In this document: in pieces, positions 16,873 to 24,375 of the stretch
How positions within the stretch are numbered: position 1 is the first letter of the stretch
Layout: the number at the start of each line of letters is the position of its first letter
NCBI GenBank assembly: GCA_964499575.1
Contig: CAZCLK010000024.1
Coordinates: 1-24,375 of the forward strand
Origin: JAAYCT01 sp964499575
GTDB taxonomy: Bacteria > Bacillota > Clostridia > Saccharofermentanales > Saccharofermentanaceae
Length of the DNA stretch: 24,375 nt
Reading direction: 5' to 3'
Notes under the pieces: model-generated
The model's input: the letters and a program-made list of their open reading frames with translations, nothing else
Database searches by the model: none
Told to the model about the DNA's origin: nothing
Translations under genes and position numbers: made by a program

Positions 16873-18417
16873 TCAATCCTTCGGATCAAAACGCGAGTGG
16901 GAGCAAAGGAAGGGCATAGCCATTTCCTTTATGAGTGAGACAAATTGAACAATAGGCAAGGGTCCCTTAAACAAAATAGTTATCAGCAAAAGGTAGATTG
17001 CAGTGCAGGCGCAGGATGAAACAACTATTTTATTTATGAGATGAAGGCTGTTAAACATGAATGAAATGGAAGCGCTGCAATAATATAGAAATCCAAGGCA
17101 AATGCCACAGCTGAGCATGGCTGCTATCCAATAACGCCAAAGAACGCTCAAAATATCTTTATATGTCAACTTGAATGGTCGGCCTGCATAACATAGGGCT
17201 GGTATGGCCAGGACATAATAGGACAGTGTATAGGAAACAGCCAATCCTATTACGCCGTACCGTATTCCCAATAAAAGAAATATTACCGTTATGGCTAAGG
17301 AGAACAATCCCCATCGAAACATCTTATTAGGCGTTCCAAGAGATAGATGAAGCCAACTATTCGTATAATATATAAACATTATTCCAATGCAGGTACTCAG
17401 AAGTGAAAGTAAAATACCTGCCGTATGCCACTGAGGACCCAATAGCAACAATACAAGACGTGGCCCATTCAGTGTCATTATTGCGCTGGCGAGCATTCCA
17501 ATAAATGCAATAATGGATATAATATGCAAATACATTTTGCGGTATCGTTCTTGATCATTAGCAACTCTACTCCAAGTCGCGATGGCCACGTTTGCTACAG
17601 GAGAAATCAACTGACTTGGAAGAGTGTGAGCCAAATGATAGGCACGATCGTAGAAGCCTAATTGCGCTGGTCCTGCAAATCGTCCAATTAAAACCTTGTC
17701 AATGTTTCTTTTTAAATAGGTTACCACAAATGAACAATAGGTGCTGATTCCATATTTAATAAGTGGCATAACATTGGTGTTAAAATTAGGAGAACTAGGC
17801 CTCCATCTGCAAAGAATCCATGAGGCAATAGCTGTAAATAAAGGTAATGAAACCCAGCGCATAACCAAAGACCAATACATGTACTGTTTGTAGGCCATTA
17901 GGATTGCTAATAACGTGCTTAAGAGGGTAGATATAAGCGCAATCATCGAAACTGTAGTGAATCGTAACGCGCGATTGAGCAGGGCCATATGCTCTGTTGA
18001 GATTGCAACAAAAACAATCGAGGATGAAATAATCGCTAGGACTGCATTTAGCCTCATATCTTTATAGAAGGAGGAAATGAGCGGTCCGGAGCATATAAGC
18101 ATGGCAGCCAAGGCACAGCTTGCAGCAAAATTTAGCCAAAAAATGTTGCTGACTTCAAAATGATTTAGGTTTGATTTCTGAATTATGGCTTCGGTAAAGC
18201 CATTAAATCCAAAATTTTGCAAAAGCAGGCTTGCGCTTAAAGCCATTGTAACAAGTCCAAAATCATCCGGCGTAAGAATTCGGGCGAGAATTATTGTCCC
18301 GATGGTAGAAATGGCAAAGCTAAGAAATTGCGCGATAATGGTGATAGTTGCGCCGCGTATTGCATGAGATCTCAGTGCTGCGGGTGCCTGCTTTGTAATG
18401 AAGTAATCATGTGTCAT
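16873..18417 (-). CDS. Wzx-like polysaccharide flippase (MOP superfamily)
   Basis: A 514-residue polytopic protein with about 12-14 membrane segments and the N-terminal pattern of lipopolysaccharide/EPS translocases (GTIILARILTPDDFGLVTMA). A typical WzxC-like central stretch, NIDKVLIGRFAGPAQLGFY, is also present. It would flip undecaprenyl-linked repeat units across the inner membrane. ATG at 18417 is preferred to the TTG one codon upstream. Neither has a good Shine-Dalgarno sequence. The gene is strikingly AT-rich against the prs genes, a common feature of transferred polysaccharide genes. Mobile elements flank it on both sides: the IS256-type element downstream and the IS1634-type element upstream. 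Confidence 0.92.
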   Translation of the reverse strand: MTHDYFITKQAPAALRSHAIRGATITIIAQFLSFAISTIGTIILARILTPDDFGLVTMALSASLLLQNFGFNGFTEAIIQKSNLNHFEVSNIFWLNFAASCALAAMLICSGPLISSFYKDMRLNAVLAIISSSIVFVAISTEHMALLNRALRFTTVSMIALISTLLSTLLAILMAYKQYMYWSLVMRWVSLPLFTAIASWILCRWRPSSPNFNTNVMPLIKYGISTYCSFVVTYLKRNIDKVLIGRFAGPAQLGFYDRAYHLAHTLPSQLISPVANVAIATWSRVANDQERYRKMYLHIISIIAFIGMLASAIMTLNGPRLVLLLLGPQWHTAGILLSLLSTCIGIMFIYYTNSWLHLSLGTPNKMFRWGLFSLAITVIFLLLGIRYGVIGLAVSYTLSYYVLAIPALCYAGRPFKLTYKDILSVLWRYWIAAMLSCGICLGFLYYCSASISFMFNSLHLINKIVVSSCACTAIYLLLITILFKGPLPIVQFVSLIKEMAMPFLCSHSRFDPKD

Positions 18418-18420
18418 CAA

Positions 18421-18789
18421 AGGAGTCCGATTTATCTATATAAACGAGAAGCGGGGTCGATCCGGTGATTTATGGCGCGGGATGAAAAGGAGGCATGCAT
18501 AATATAGAGACAAATAGTTGCGAAAGGTCATGCGGGCATTCAATGGAATATTAATTAGGAATTGATCCCCACAGCGTTAACATATTGCTTAAGCATGCAA
18601 CATATTGCTCATTGAGCGCATGGAAAAGGCAGTGGATTAGGCTCTGATCCAGCTGCCAAGATTACAAACAGAATGAGACATATTGTGCTCTGTGGTTCAA
18701 ATCAGGCGCATGCATTTGGGCCCTTTAATTGTATCGCGGATCGTTAAGATATGTTTGTCCCGATTAAACGCAACAACAAACAGTTGCGG
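18421..18789. other. Intergenic region upstream of the flippase with short direct repeats
   Basis: No gene is supported in this 369-nt stretch. It contains two copies of AACATATTGCT at 18579-18589 and 18599-18609, 20 nt apart, and a related GACATATTG near 18675, which could be operator-like or chance repeats in AT-rich DNA. It should include the flippase promoter. Its right edge carries TTGCGG at 18784-18789, the probable target-site copy next to the insertion sequence. Confidence 0.45.
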
Positions 18790-18823
18790 CCTACATTCCG
18801 CAGTTTCGACTGGGTAGTCTGAG
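18790..18823 (+). repeat. Left 34-bp terminal inverted repeat of the IS1634-type element
   Basis: It begins CCTACATTCCGCAG and ends GGGTAGTCTGAG, and is identical to the reverse complement of 21866-21899 over all 34 nt. Confidence 0.95.
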
Positions 18824-18852
18824 GAATTATGGACTGAAGCCACCGCAGCGGA

Positions 18853-20559
18853 TCAGGCATAGACGGCTTTGTCCACCTCCAATAATTCAAGTAACTGCCG
18901 CTGAGGCGGCGTTAGCTGAATGGTAAATGTCACCGTCTCTTCTCCTCGCTGGAACTCATACCAGCAAACGCTACTAAACATTTCCAGGAGTCTGGCTGTG
19001 GTAGGCGTCTTGGATGGCCTGCCCTCGGGCAAGATCGGCAGACTTTCCAGTCCTTGCCGCGCCATTCCCTTGCGTAGTGCCCGATCAATCAAGGCATCGA
19101 GCATCATGGCCAGGAACGCGGCATGCGCCAGGCCTGCCGCCCGCTGCGGCTTTTTCAGGTATACGGGCGCCACTTCCAGTTCGGTTTTCAACAGTGAATG
19201 GCGTTTTTCAACGTGGGGCTGGTACTTGTATATGAGCAGCAACTCCTTCTTGGATACCCTGCGCGGGGCCAGGTTGGTGACCAGGGGGAAAACGCCATCG
19301 GTTCTGGATTCAGCCCGGATGGTTACCTTGATGCGTTCATACTCCAACCGGTACTGCCGCGAGCGGACTTGACGTACGGGATCGTTTTTTCCAGGCCGGC
19401 CGCGGCACAAACGGGGCAGCTCTATGTGGGTTTCCGTTCGCACCTTGATGCGAAAGAATCTCGTGCACTCAGATTTGCGGAGGATGGCCTTGGCCGCCTG
19501 CAGTATGGCTGGCCGGCTGCGCAGCGCCCTGGTATTCGCTCTTGCCGCCAGACCGAACAACTCGGCTTCGCTCCTGCGCAATGCTGTCTCGCGCGCATCG
19601 GCGTCGTGCTCGGCTTTTTGGGAACTGCGGCACCACAGGAGGCGGTATCCCTCCTCGGTTTTCTCTGGGCCGGCAAGAGTGGTCGCATAGACATCCGGCG
19701 GATCGTTCTGTCTGCGTTTGTTTTCCATGACCAGGATACGGCGCCAGCGTGCGCGCAGACCTTCGCGCAATTGGCGACGAAAGCTCTGGTCTTCGGCCCG
19801 GGTGCGGGGAAGCACCGAGACAAATTTTCCGCCATAGCTGGCAATGTGCGCGAGATTCTTGCGGGTGGCCAGTTTGCAGTCCGCAACATAGATGAAATCG
19901 TTTCGGCCCAGAAGCCGGCGCAGATAGTCGACATTACTGATATGGATCGTATCGTCTGTGCGGTTTCCACTGTAGACCTCATGGGAGAGCGGGACCGCGC
20001 CGTCGGCGGCGATGTTGAGACCGAAGATCAGCTGTTTGAGATCTGGCCGATGATCCTTGTTGTGGCCCTGCGTGATGCGCGGCTCTCGAAAAGAGCCGGC
20101 ATACTGCCCGTGGAAGGTCACCGTCGTGGTGTCGTGATGAATGCGGGCGGTGTCAATCTCGAACTGCTTGATGACGTGCAGAGCCATGCGGAAAAAGAGG
20201 CTGCGGGCCTACAGGGACATCAGTGCGTCCAGCGTGCGCGCCACCCGATCGTCGTTGATCGAAGCCTTCTCCTCGGGATTCAGCCCGAGGGCCGCGGCGG
20301 TAAAAGGGTCCGCCCATTCGGCGATTCGGTACAGCGGCGAGGGAGACAGCAGAATGTTCTGTACGAGCACGGCGAGCGTTTGGGCATGAGCGGGCGTCTG
20401 ACGGCCGGTGCCGAGGCAGGAGCCAACGATGCGGGAAAAAGCCATGCGATCCAGAAAATGGCGGATGAGCGGCAGCGGGCCGACATGATACACCCTGTGT
20501 TGGGCGTCTCCCCGGCGGGTGCGGACCTGGCGACTCTGGCCGTCGATTTTGGAATACAT
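18853..20559 (-). pseudogene. IS1634-family transposase interrupted by an in-frame TAG
   Basis: The reading frame is continuous from ATG 20559 to the stop at 18853 (568 codons before the stop) except for one TAG at 20209-20211. Upstream is the N-terminal domain typical of the family (PLIRHFLDRM, NILLSPSPLYRIAEWA). Downstream is the catalytic domain with HHDTTTVTFHG, FIYVADCKLAT and PHVEKRHSLLKTELE, which supply the expected DDE acids. Protein similarity runs smoothly across the stop (DALMSL, then ARSLFFRMALHVI), so a single CAG-to-TAG change is the simplest cause. The ATG lies 3 nt after the DruA-type stop, and AGGAG within that gene's end serves as ribosome binding site, implying coupled translation. 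An internal ATG at 20187 could allow a separate catalytic fragment of 444 residues. Confidence 0.88.
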
Positions 20560-20562
20560 GCC

Positions 20563-21498
20563 TCAGATCTCCTGGTTGCCGGTGTCTGCCGGAGCCGGAG
20601 GCGGCGATTGACACAGCCGCCGCCGAGCGTCGCGGCACAAGGGGAAAACGTAGATGTCTTTGATGGCTCGCCCCCGGGCGCGATTGTCCCGGTCCATACG
20701 CCCGCGGCCCTGGGTCTTGCCCAAATGGATCCAGTTGGCTGCACGGTACGAAGTGCCGCGGAAACGGGCAGAGTCGACGAGGGTCTCGAGCAGCAGCGGG
20801 CGGTAGCCATACACTTGCTGCCAATCTTCGGGAAGTTGATGCGCGGCCAGGGACAGGATCTTGCTCGCCAGTCCGCGCACGGAAACCCAGGGCAAAATCA
20901 GAAAACGGGAATTGGCGACGACATACTGCAGGTTGCGTCGGCGCTGTTGGTCGTTCCAGCCGACCCAGGCATCGCGCGGGGCCATCTTCCAGGCCGGGCT
21001 GGAGAAAAGCAGACAGGCCAAATACGTTCCCGGCTTTCGCGTCGAGTGGACCAGGTAGCGTAGATTGGCGCCGAAGGAGACGCGAAAGCGAAGATAGTGG
21101 TAACGATCGATGAACTGGTTCCAGAGCGAACTGAGCTCGAGCCCCCCGACCCGTTGGAGCAGAAGCGGCGTGTAATCCCCCGCCGTGCCGGTCAGGGGAG
21201 CCTGGGCATCGCTCTCGCTCCCTACGACAACCCGGCGGGGACGGGAAGGTGCAGTCTTGCGCACGGCGGGAAGAGAGACCAGCCCTTCGGCCTGCAACAG
21301 CTCCAGCACGCTGCGGCATTCCTTGTACTTGAGCTTTCCGTTCGGACGCTTCCACTCGAGCAGCTCGCACAGCGTGTTGGCCAGTTCCGTCAGCGACAGC
21401 GCCGAGAAATCACGAACCAACTCCTGGATCAGGTCGAAATCCGAGGAAGAAAAGAAGCGTCCAAAGAACTCGCGTACAGCAAAGGATCTGGAATCCAC
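20563..21498 (-). CDS. DruA/DUF4338-family protein encoded within the insertion sequence
   Basis: A 311-residue protein. Motifs of the DUF4338 family, the family of DruA in Druantia anti-phage systems, are clear: FIDRYHYLRFR and GANLRYLV near 140-160, FSSPAWKMAPRDAWVGW near 180, NSRFLILPWV near 210, ASKIL, LLLETLVDSARFRGTSYRAA near 250, and GRGRMDRD followed by KDIYVFPL near the end. The N-terminus includes a helical segment (ELANTLCELLEW) that could bind DNA or partners. It is translated just ahead of the transposase, only 3 nt separating stop and start, and both lie between the terminal repeats. It is therefore a passenger or accessory gene of the element rather than a chromosomal defence gene. 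Its biochemical role is unknown to me. The other Druantia components are absent. Confidence 0.83.
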   Translation of the reverse strand: MDSRSFAVREFFGRFFSSSDFDLIQELVRDFSALSLTELANTLCELLEWKRPNGKLKYKECRSVLELLQAEGLVSLPAVRKTAPSRPRRVVVGSESDAQAPLTGTAGDYTPLLLQRVGGLELSSLWNQFIDRYHYLRFRVSFGANLRYLVHSTRKPGTYLACLLFSSPAWKMAPRDAWVGWNDQQRRRNLQYVVANSRFLILPWVSVRGLASKILSLAAHQLPEDWQQVYGYRPLLLETLVDSARFRGTSYRAANWIHLGKTQGRGRMDRDNRARGRAIKDIYVFPLCRDARRRLCQSPPPAPADTGNQEI

Positions 21499-21865
21499 GA
21501 TTGCGTTCTCCGCAATCTACAGTAGCCGTAAGCAGGAAACGTGTCCAGAAAATAATGAGCAACCCTGCAAAACCTATAAAGCTTTGCCCAATAGAAGGCT
21601 GTGCGCCTGATGCGACCAACGGCGAAACCGCCGCGAAAGGATCAATCCGAGAGTCCGATGTATACTGCGGCTGAGCGATAGTGTCGCTGTTTTGCGCAAG
21701 GGAGGGTGCAGGTGCCTATTGAGAGTTCCTGAATACCTTGAACATATTGTTGAGCCACTAAAAATACAACATCTGCAAATCGAGTGGCGCAAAACAGGAA
21801 ATCGGAGAATGGGAGAGAATCTCTAAACCGTAATGTCCGCAAAGAGTTATAAAATACGTAAATTG
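21499..21865 (-). other. Non-coding leader of the IS1634-type element
   Basis: The 367 nt lie between the right terminal repeat and the DruA-type start. No supported gene is present. Short frames in the region have no start signals or recognisable products. It presumably holds the element's promoter. A single AACATATTG sequence at about 21739-21747 matches the repeats near 18579. Confidence 0.5.
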
Positions 21866-21899
21866 CTCAGACTACCCAGTCGAAACTGCGGAATGTAGG
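21866..21899 (-). repeat. Right 34-bp terminal inverted repeat of the IS1634-type element
   Basis: It is the exact reverse complement of 18790-18823. The adjoining TTGCAG at 21900-21905 is the candidate target-site copy. Confidence 0.95.
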
Positions 21900-22002
21900 T
21901 TGCAGGCAAAAGAAACCGGGTATTTCCTTCGTAGTTAAGCGGGATTTTTCTATGGCTGGGGCAACTGTCTACATAAGAAATGTGAAATATATGTTGATAT
22001 AG

Positions 22003-23082
22003 CTAAAACAGTTGACTTGTTAGATAGTCTCCGATAACTCGATTTGCAAATATGTTATAGTGGGGATCTAGTGCAAATCTTAATTGTTTGCCCTCGTTGA
22101 AGTGTTTTTGCAAAATCGGACGGCAGGTAACATATTTTATTTTTCTTTTTTTGCAGTACTCCTTAATTGAATCATCATAGAATGATACGCTAAAATTGCT
22201 TGGATCCATTCCATAGCGTATCACATAATCATGCAAGTTGAAACTATCAATTATTGGCAAATAGATAAGGATTAACTCCACATTTAAATTCCTGCAATAG
22301 GAATTAAAGTTATCGATATATGCTTCGAAGCGACGCCACATATCTGGATCGCGCATTCGATTATTGCTGGAATAAAGCTCTATAAAATCGCGTGAATCAT
22401 TGGATATTTTGTAGTCAAACCATTTTGCCTGTGCACGCCGAATTCCATCTCTGAAATAGCAGTAGGATGAGGAAATGTTTCCAAGGGTGAGTCTTATCAA
22501 TGGTAGAAACCATTCATTTTCCGGAAAAACGTAACCATTAATCACCCGCAAATGATTATTTATCATATCAAATTTGGGAACATGCAGGTCGTTAATGCAG
22601 AAGAATAATCTTGAGGGTTTTCTGGCGTGACTCCTCAGGAACTCCTTTAATAGATATTCCTGATCCAAGAAATAGTGACCACCTGTTGCCATGTTTAGTA
22701 CTTCAATATTATGCATGGACGCATAGGCATCAAAGATCCCTACAAAGGTGTCTTCAAAATTTACGCCATTTGCGAAAACTTCGGAAGCACCAAGAAATAC
22801 ATTATAATCGTTATTATAAATATCTCTTTCACCTGTGCGTTTATCTCGGAATCCAAAAGAATTTGTATGGATGGTATAAGTATACGCTGGGATTGTGGTT
22901 ACTTTGGTGATGTTTTTCTTTAGTCGGAAAGAATCATGATATTCTTCATATAGTCCCTCAGTGACATTAGAGGGAGTATGGCCCATTATCCTTAATCCTA
23001 TTTCGTGAATTAGGAAGCAAAGGATGAGCGTGAATAGAGGTGCGTATAGACGACATGATTTGCTGTAAAGGCTGAAGCTCAT
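22003..23082 (-). CDS. Membrane-anchored SGNH-fold protein, putative polysaccharide acyl-esterase or acyltransferase
   Basis: A 359-residue protein with one N-terminal hydrophobic segment (about 13-32) and an SGNH-like domain. Block I reads FLGASE, with Ser100 as candidate nucleophile and Ala in place of the usual Asp of GDS. Block II is NMATGGHY (Gly134-135). Block III is CINDLH, with Asn164. Block V is DPHYN, with Asp339 and His341 as the remaining catalytic pair. The set matches SGNH hydrolases of polysaccharide loci that act on acyl groups in the periplasm, though the substrate is not known. The start at 23082 has only a weak GAAGA upstream. The gene is AT-rich like the flippase. The IS1634-type element now separates the two genes, and the decayed repeat block lies directly upstream. 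Confidence 0.75.
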   Translation of the reverse strand: MSFSLYSKSCRLYAPLFTLILCFLIHEIGLRIMGHTPSNVTEGLYEEYHDSFRLKKNITKVTTIPAYTYTIHTNSFGFRDKRTGERDIYNNDYNVFLGASEVFANGVNFEDTFVGIFDAYASMHNIEVLNMATGGHYFLDQEYLLKEFLRSHARKPSRLFFCINDLHVPKFDMINNHLRVINGYVFPENEWFLPLIRLTLGNISSSYCYFRDGIRRAQAKWFDYKISNDSRDFIELYSSNNRMRDPDMWRRFEAYIDNFNSYCRNLNVELILIYLPIIDSFNLHDYVIRYGMDPSNFSVSFYDDSIKEYCKKRKIKYVTCRPILQKHFNEGKQLRFALDPHYNIFANRVIGDYLTSQLF

Positions 23083-23131
23083 ATGTTCTTCGGGTGTGCT
23101 AAATATGGGGCCCTGTGCAAATTCAATCTGG

Positions 23132-23304
23132 TTCAGTTTAATCTGATTAGATATTGTGGTTATCGTTCTGGCCCGATTCCCAAGGCGACACTTTGGTTAC
23201 AAAGCCTAATAAGACAGCCTTGTAGTGGTGAGCCAAATTCGTTTCCTGTTCTTTTGGACATTAACGCGGATAATCACGAGAAGTAAGAAACGAAGCCACA
23301 TTGC
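23132..23304 (+). repeat. Decayed copy of the IS256-associated 5' block
   Basis: The stretch 23213-23256 matches 15582-15627 with few differences, sharing GACAGCCTTGTAGTGGTG and CCTGTTCTTTTG. Upstream, CAGTTTA and ATCTGATT are also shared. The core 23163-23195 instead matches the reverse complement of the hairpin loop at 15530-15564 (CGTTCTGGCCCG against CGTTCCGGCTCG, then TTCCC). A weaker match near GAAACGAAG at 23287-23295 corresponds to the bases just before the transposase start. No transposase follows, so this is a relic of an end region or a related palindromic element. Confidence 0.65.
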
Positions 23305-23476
23305 TCCGAAATGGCGCCTCTGGTCAGCAAAATCCTGCTGCGACGGCATGCGGGATGAGGAAATAGGCAATAAGATCGTCACCATGCAGGTAAAACGCGC
23401 CGCGAGGGACATCATTGGACACACCTATTCCGAATGGTGGTAGCAATTGCGTTAAATGCATTGGATCACGGCAAGT
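23305..23476. other. Junction between the decayed repeat block and the IS1380-type transposase
   Basis: This should include the end of the IS1380-type element. No terminal repeat can be confirmed because the other end is outside the window. A plus-strand frame ending near 23443 has no ribosome binding site and no recognisable product. Confidence 0.4.
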
Positions 23477-24375
23477 TCAGGTTATGGCGGCAACGGATCT
23501 GGCGATCCTTTTCCAGCAGTCGAGCCAGGCGTAGTTCACTGGAAAATGAAGAACAATTCGACGAACGGATCTCTTCACCCAGACTGGCATTTTCAAAAGG
23601 CGTTCTCGCAGCGTTGACACTTGTGCTGCCGCCAAAGCGGTGCCTGCCGCCCGCACACGCATCTGCTGCATGAGCACATCCGCGGCTGCGGTCATGAAGA
23701 CTCGAAGTTGATTGGCCAAAAAGCTTGTGCAACTGGTCCGATCAATCTCCAACCCATGATGCAGCTCTTTGATTCGATTCTCGGCATCTCCTCTGCCGCG
23801 GTAGATTCCGTAAACTCTTTCGGGCTTGTGCGGAAGATTTGTGACAACGAAGCGGTCATTGTCCCTGGGATCGCGGCCGGGAAACCTCACAACCTCCGCC
23901 TTGATAATAATGCGGCGGCGGTGAGACCATTTCCGGGCGGCGTGGCGTGTTTCGCTGAAGAGGGTCTCGGTTTTGCCGGTCTTTCTGGATTTCATGCGGA
24001 CTTTGCCCATCAGGCGGCGGGATCTCTTCTCCAGTCTGGAATTGCCGGGCATACCGACCAGATATTGCACACCCTCGGACTCAAGATAATCGAGGATCGA
24101 GGGTGTTGCGAACCCGCCATCGAGCCTGACACGAAAACGGGTTTTGGGGAATGCTTCCCTCAGTCGGGCCAGGAGCCTCTTCAGGATCCCGATGGTCCCG
24201 TGTGACGCATGTGCGTTCCCGGGCAGCAGGACAACGGTAAAGAGATACTTTTCTGTTTCGTCATTGAACTGCAGCGTCCCGACCATGGGCAGATAACAGA
24301 ACGAGTCGTAGTGCCCGTTCAAGAAGGTGAGTTGCTGCGCCCCGTGCGTGGGGTCGTCCGTGGGATCCAGGTCAA
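23477..24375 (-). CDS. IS1380-family transposase, 5' end beyond the window
   Basis: The frame stays open to the right edge, so the gene is partial at its N-terminus. The methionine at 24322 is internal, because the preceding codons read DLDPTDDPTHGAQQLTFLNG, the conserved segment holding the first catalytic Asp of this family. Further family marks are GHYDSFCYLPM, VRLDGGFATP with a second Asp, and YRGRGDAENRIKELHHGL with the catalytic Glu. The C-terminus HFPVNYAWLDCWKRI is also typical. The visible part looks intact. The gene encodes a DDE transposase and marks another insertion at the upstream edge of the EPS locus. Confidence 0.9.
   Translation of the reverse strand, partial: DLDPTDDPTHGAQQLTFLNGHYDSFCYLPMVGTLQFNDETEKYLFTVVLLPGNAHASHGTIGILKRLLARLREAFPKTRFRVRLDGGFATPSILDYLESEGVQYLVGMPGNSRLEKRSRRLMGKVRMKSRKTGKTETLFSETRHAARKWSHRRRIIIKAEVVRFPGRDPRDNDRFVVTNLPHKPERVYGIYRGRGDAENRIKELHHGLEIDRTSCTSFLANQLRVFMTAAADVLMQQMRVRAAGTALAAAQVSTLRERLLKMPVWVKRSVRRIVLHFPVNYAWLDCWKRIARSVAAIT

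Larger units (their letters stand above)
18790..21899 (-). mobile_element. Complete 3.1-kb IS1634-type insertion sequence with DruA-type passenger gene
   Basis: Both ends are marked by a perfect 34-bp terminal inverted repeat (18790-18823 and 21866-21899), and similarity continues inward through AATT after one mismatch. The flanking hexamers TTGCGG (18784-18789) and TTGCAG (21900-21905) match at 5 of 6 positions and look like a slightly decayed target-site duplication. Inside are two minus-strand genes in tandem, a DruA/DUF4338-type gene and an IS1634-type transposase with an in-frame stop. A 367-nt non-coding leader lies before the first gene. The element is inserted between the flippase gene and the SGNH gene at 22003 and is GC-richer than both. 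The boundaries are seen directly. The family assignment rests on the transposase. Confidence 0.92.

Noticed and set aside
18487..18554. 19-codon plus-strand ORF after a perfect AAGGAGG
   Set aside because: The spacing to the ATG is only 1 nt and no conservation or product can be argued.
18685..18715. GGTTCAAATC resembling a tRNA T-arm
   Set aside because: The flanking bases do not form a 5-bp T stem and no other tRNA arms fit around it.
19198..21063. 621-codon plus-strand open frame across the insertion sequence
   Set aside because: It is antisense to the transposase and the DruA-type gene, both of which show clear family motifs. Long antisense frames are common in GC-rich DNA.
20153..21370. 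405-codon minus-strand frame overlapping the DruA-type gene
   Set aside because: It is an alternative frame rich in Arg, Pro and Ala, whereas the other frame carries conserved motifs and a coupled start.

Overview
The window comes from a Gram-negative bacterium. It encodes two lipobox proteins, an O-acyltransferase system and the Prs regulators that accompany exosortase/PEP-CTERM systems. A Desulfobacterota-like or other proteobacterial-type host is plausible, but nothing here fixes the taxon. No rRNA, tRNA or CRISPR array was recognised. Almost every host gene lies on the minus strand, so the cluster reads from right to left. Most of it looks like an exopolysaccharide (EPS) biosynthesis and modification locus of the exosortase-associated kind, with mobile elements inserted in its upstream half.

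Layout in genomic order: (1) 31-5842 holds the regulatory trio prsT (TPR lipoprotein), prsR (sigma-54 response regulator) and prsK (membrane histidine kinase). Each gene is followed by a copy or fragment of one palindromic repeat. (2) 6189-11445 holds an AMP-forming acyl ligase, a PP-loop sugar amidotransferase of the WbpG/WbuX type, an asparagine-synthase-type amidotransferase and an acyl carrier protein. (3) 11778-15153 holds an SGNH-fold lipoprotein, an MBOAT O-acyltransferase and a NodB-like polysaccharide deacetylase. (4) 15491-16763 is an IS256-type transposase with its 5' end region, on the plus strand. (5) 16873-18417 is a Wzx-like flippase. (6) 18790-21899 is a complete insertion sequence with 34-bp perfect terminal inverted repeats. 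It carries a DruA/DUF4338-type gene and an IS1634-type transposase broken by an in-frame TAG. (7) 22003-23082 is a membrane-anchored SGNH-fold protein. (8) 23132-24375 is a decayed copy of the IS256-associated 5' block, followed by an IS1380-type transposase that runs off the window.

How the genes may work together (inference): the flippase exports lipid-linked repeat units. The two amidotransferases, the ligase and the carrier protein would make or attach nitrogen- or acyl-bearing groups. The MBOAT protein, the two SGNH proteins and the deacetylase would adjust acetylation. PrsK/PrsR would control EPS and PEP-CTERM protein genes through sigma-54 promoters. No exosortase, glycosyltransferase or PEP-CTERM substrate is present in this window, so the core of the locus must lie outside it.

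By eye, the prs genes and the IS1634-type element are GC-rich, while the flippase, the deacetylase and the SGNH gene at 22003 are AT-rich. That fits a mosaic, horizontally assembled surface-polysaccharide region. The most unusual points are the DruA-type passenger gene in the insertion sequence, the repeat placed after all three prs genes (which supplies the prsK stop codon), and a 5' block present twice with its hairpin loop in opposite orientation.
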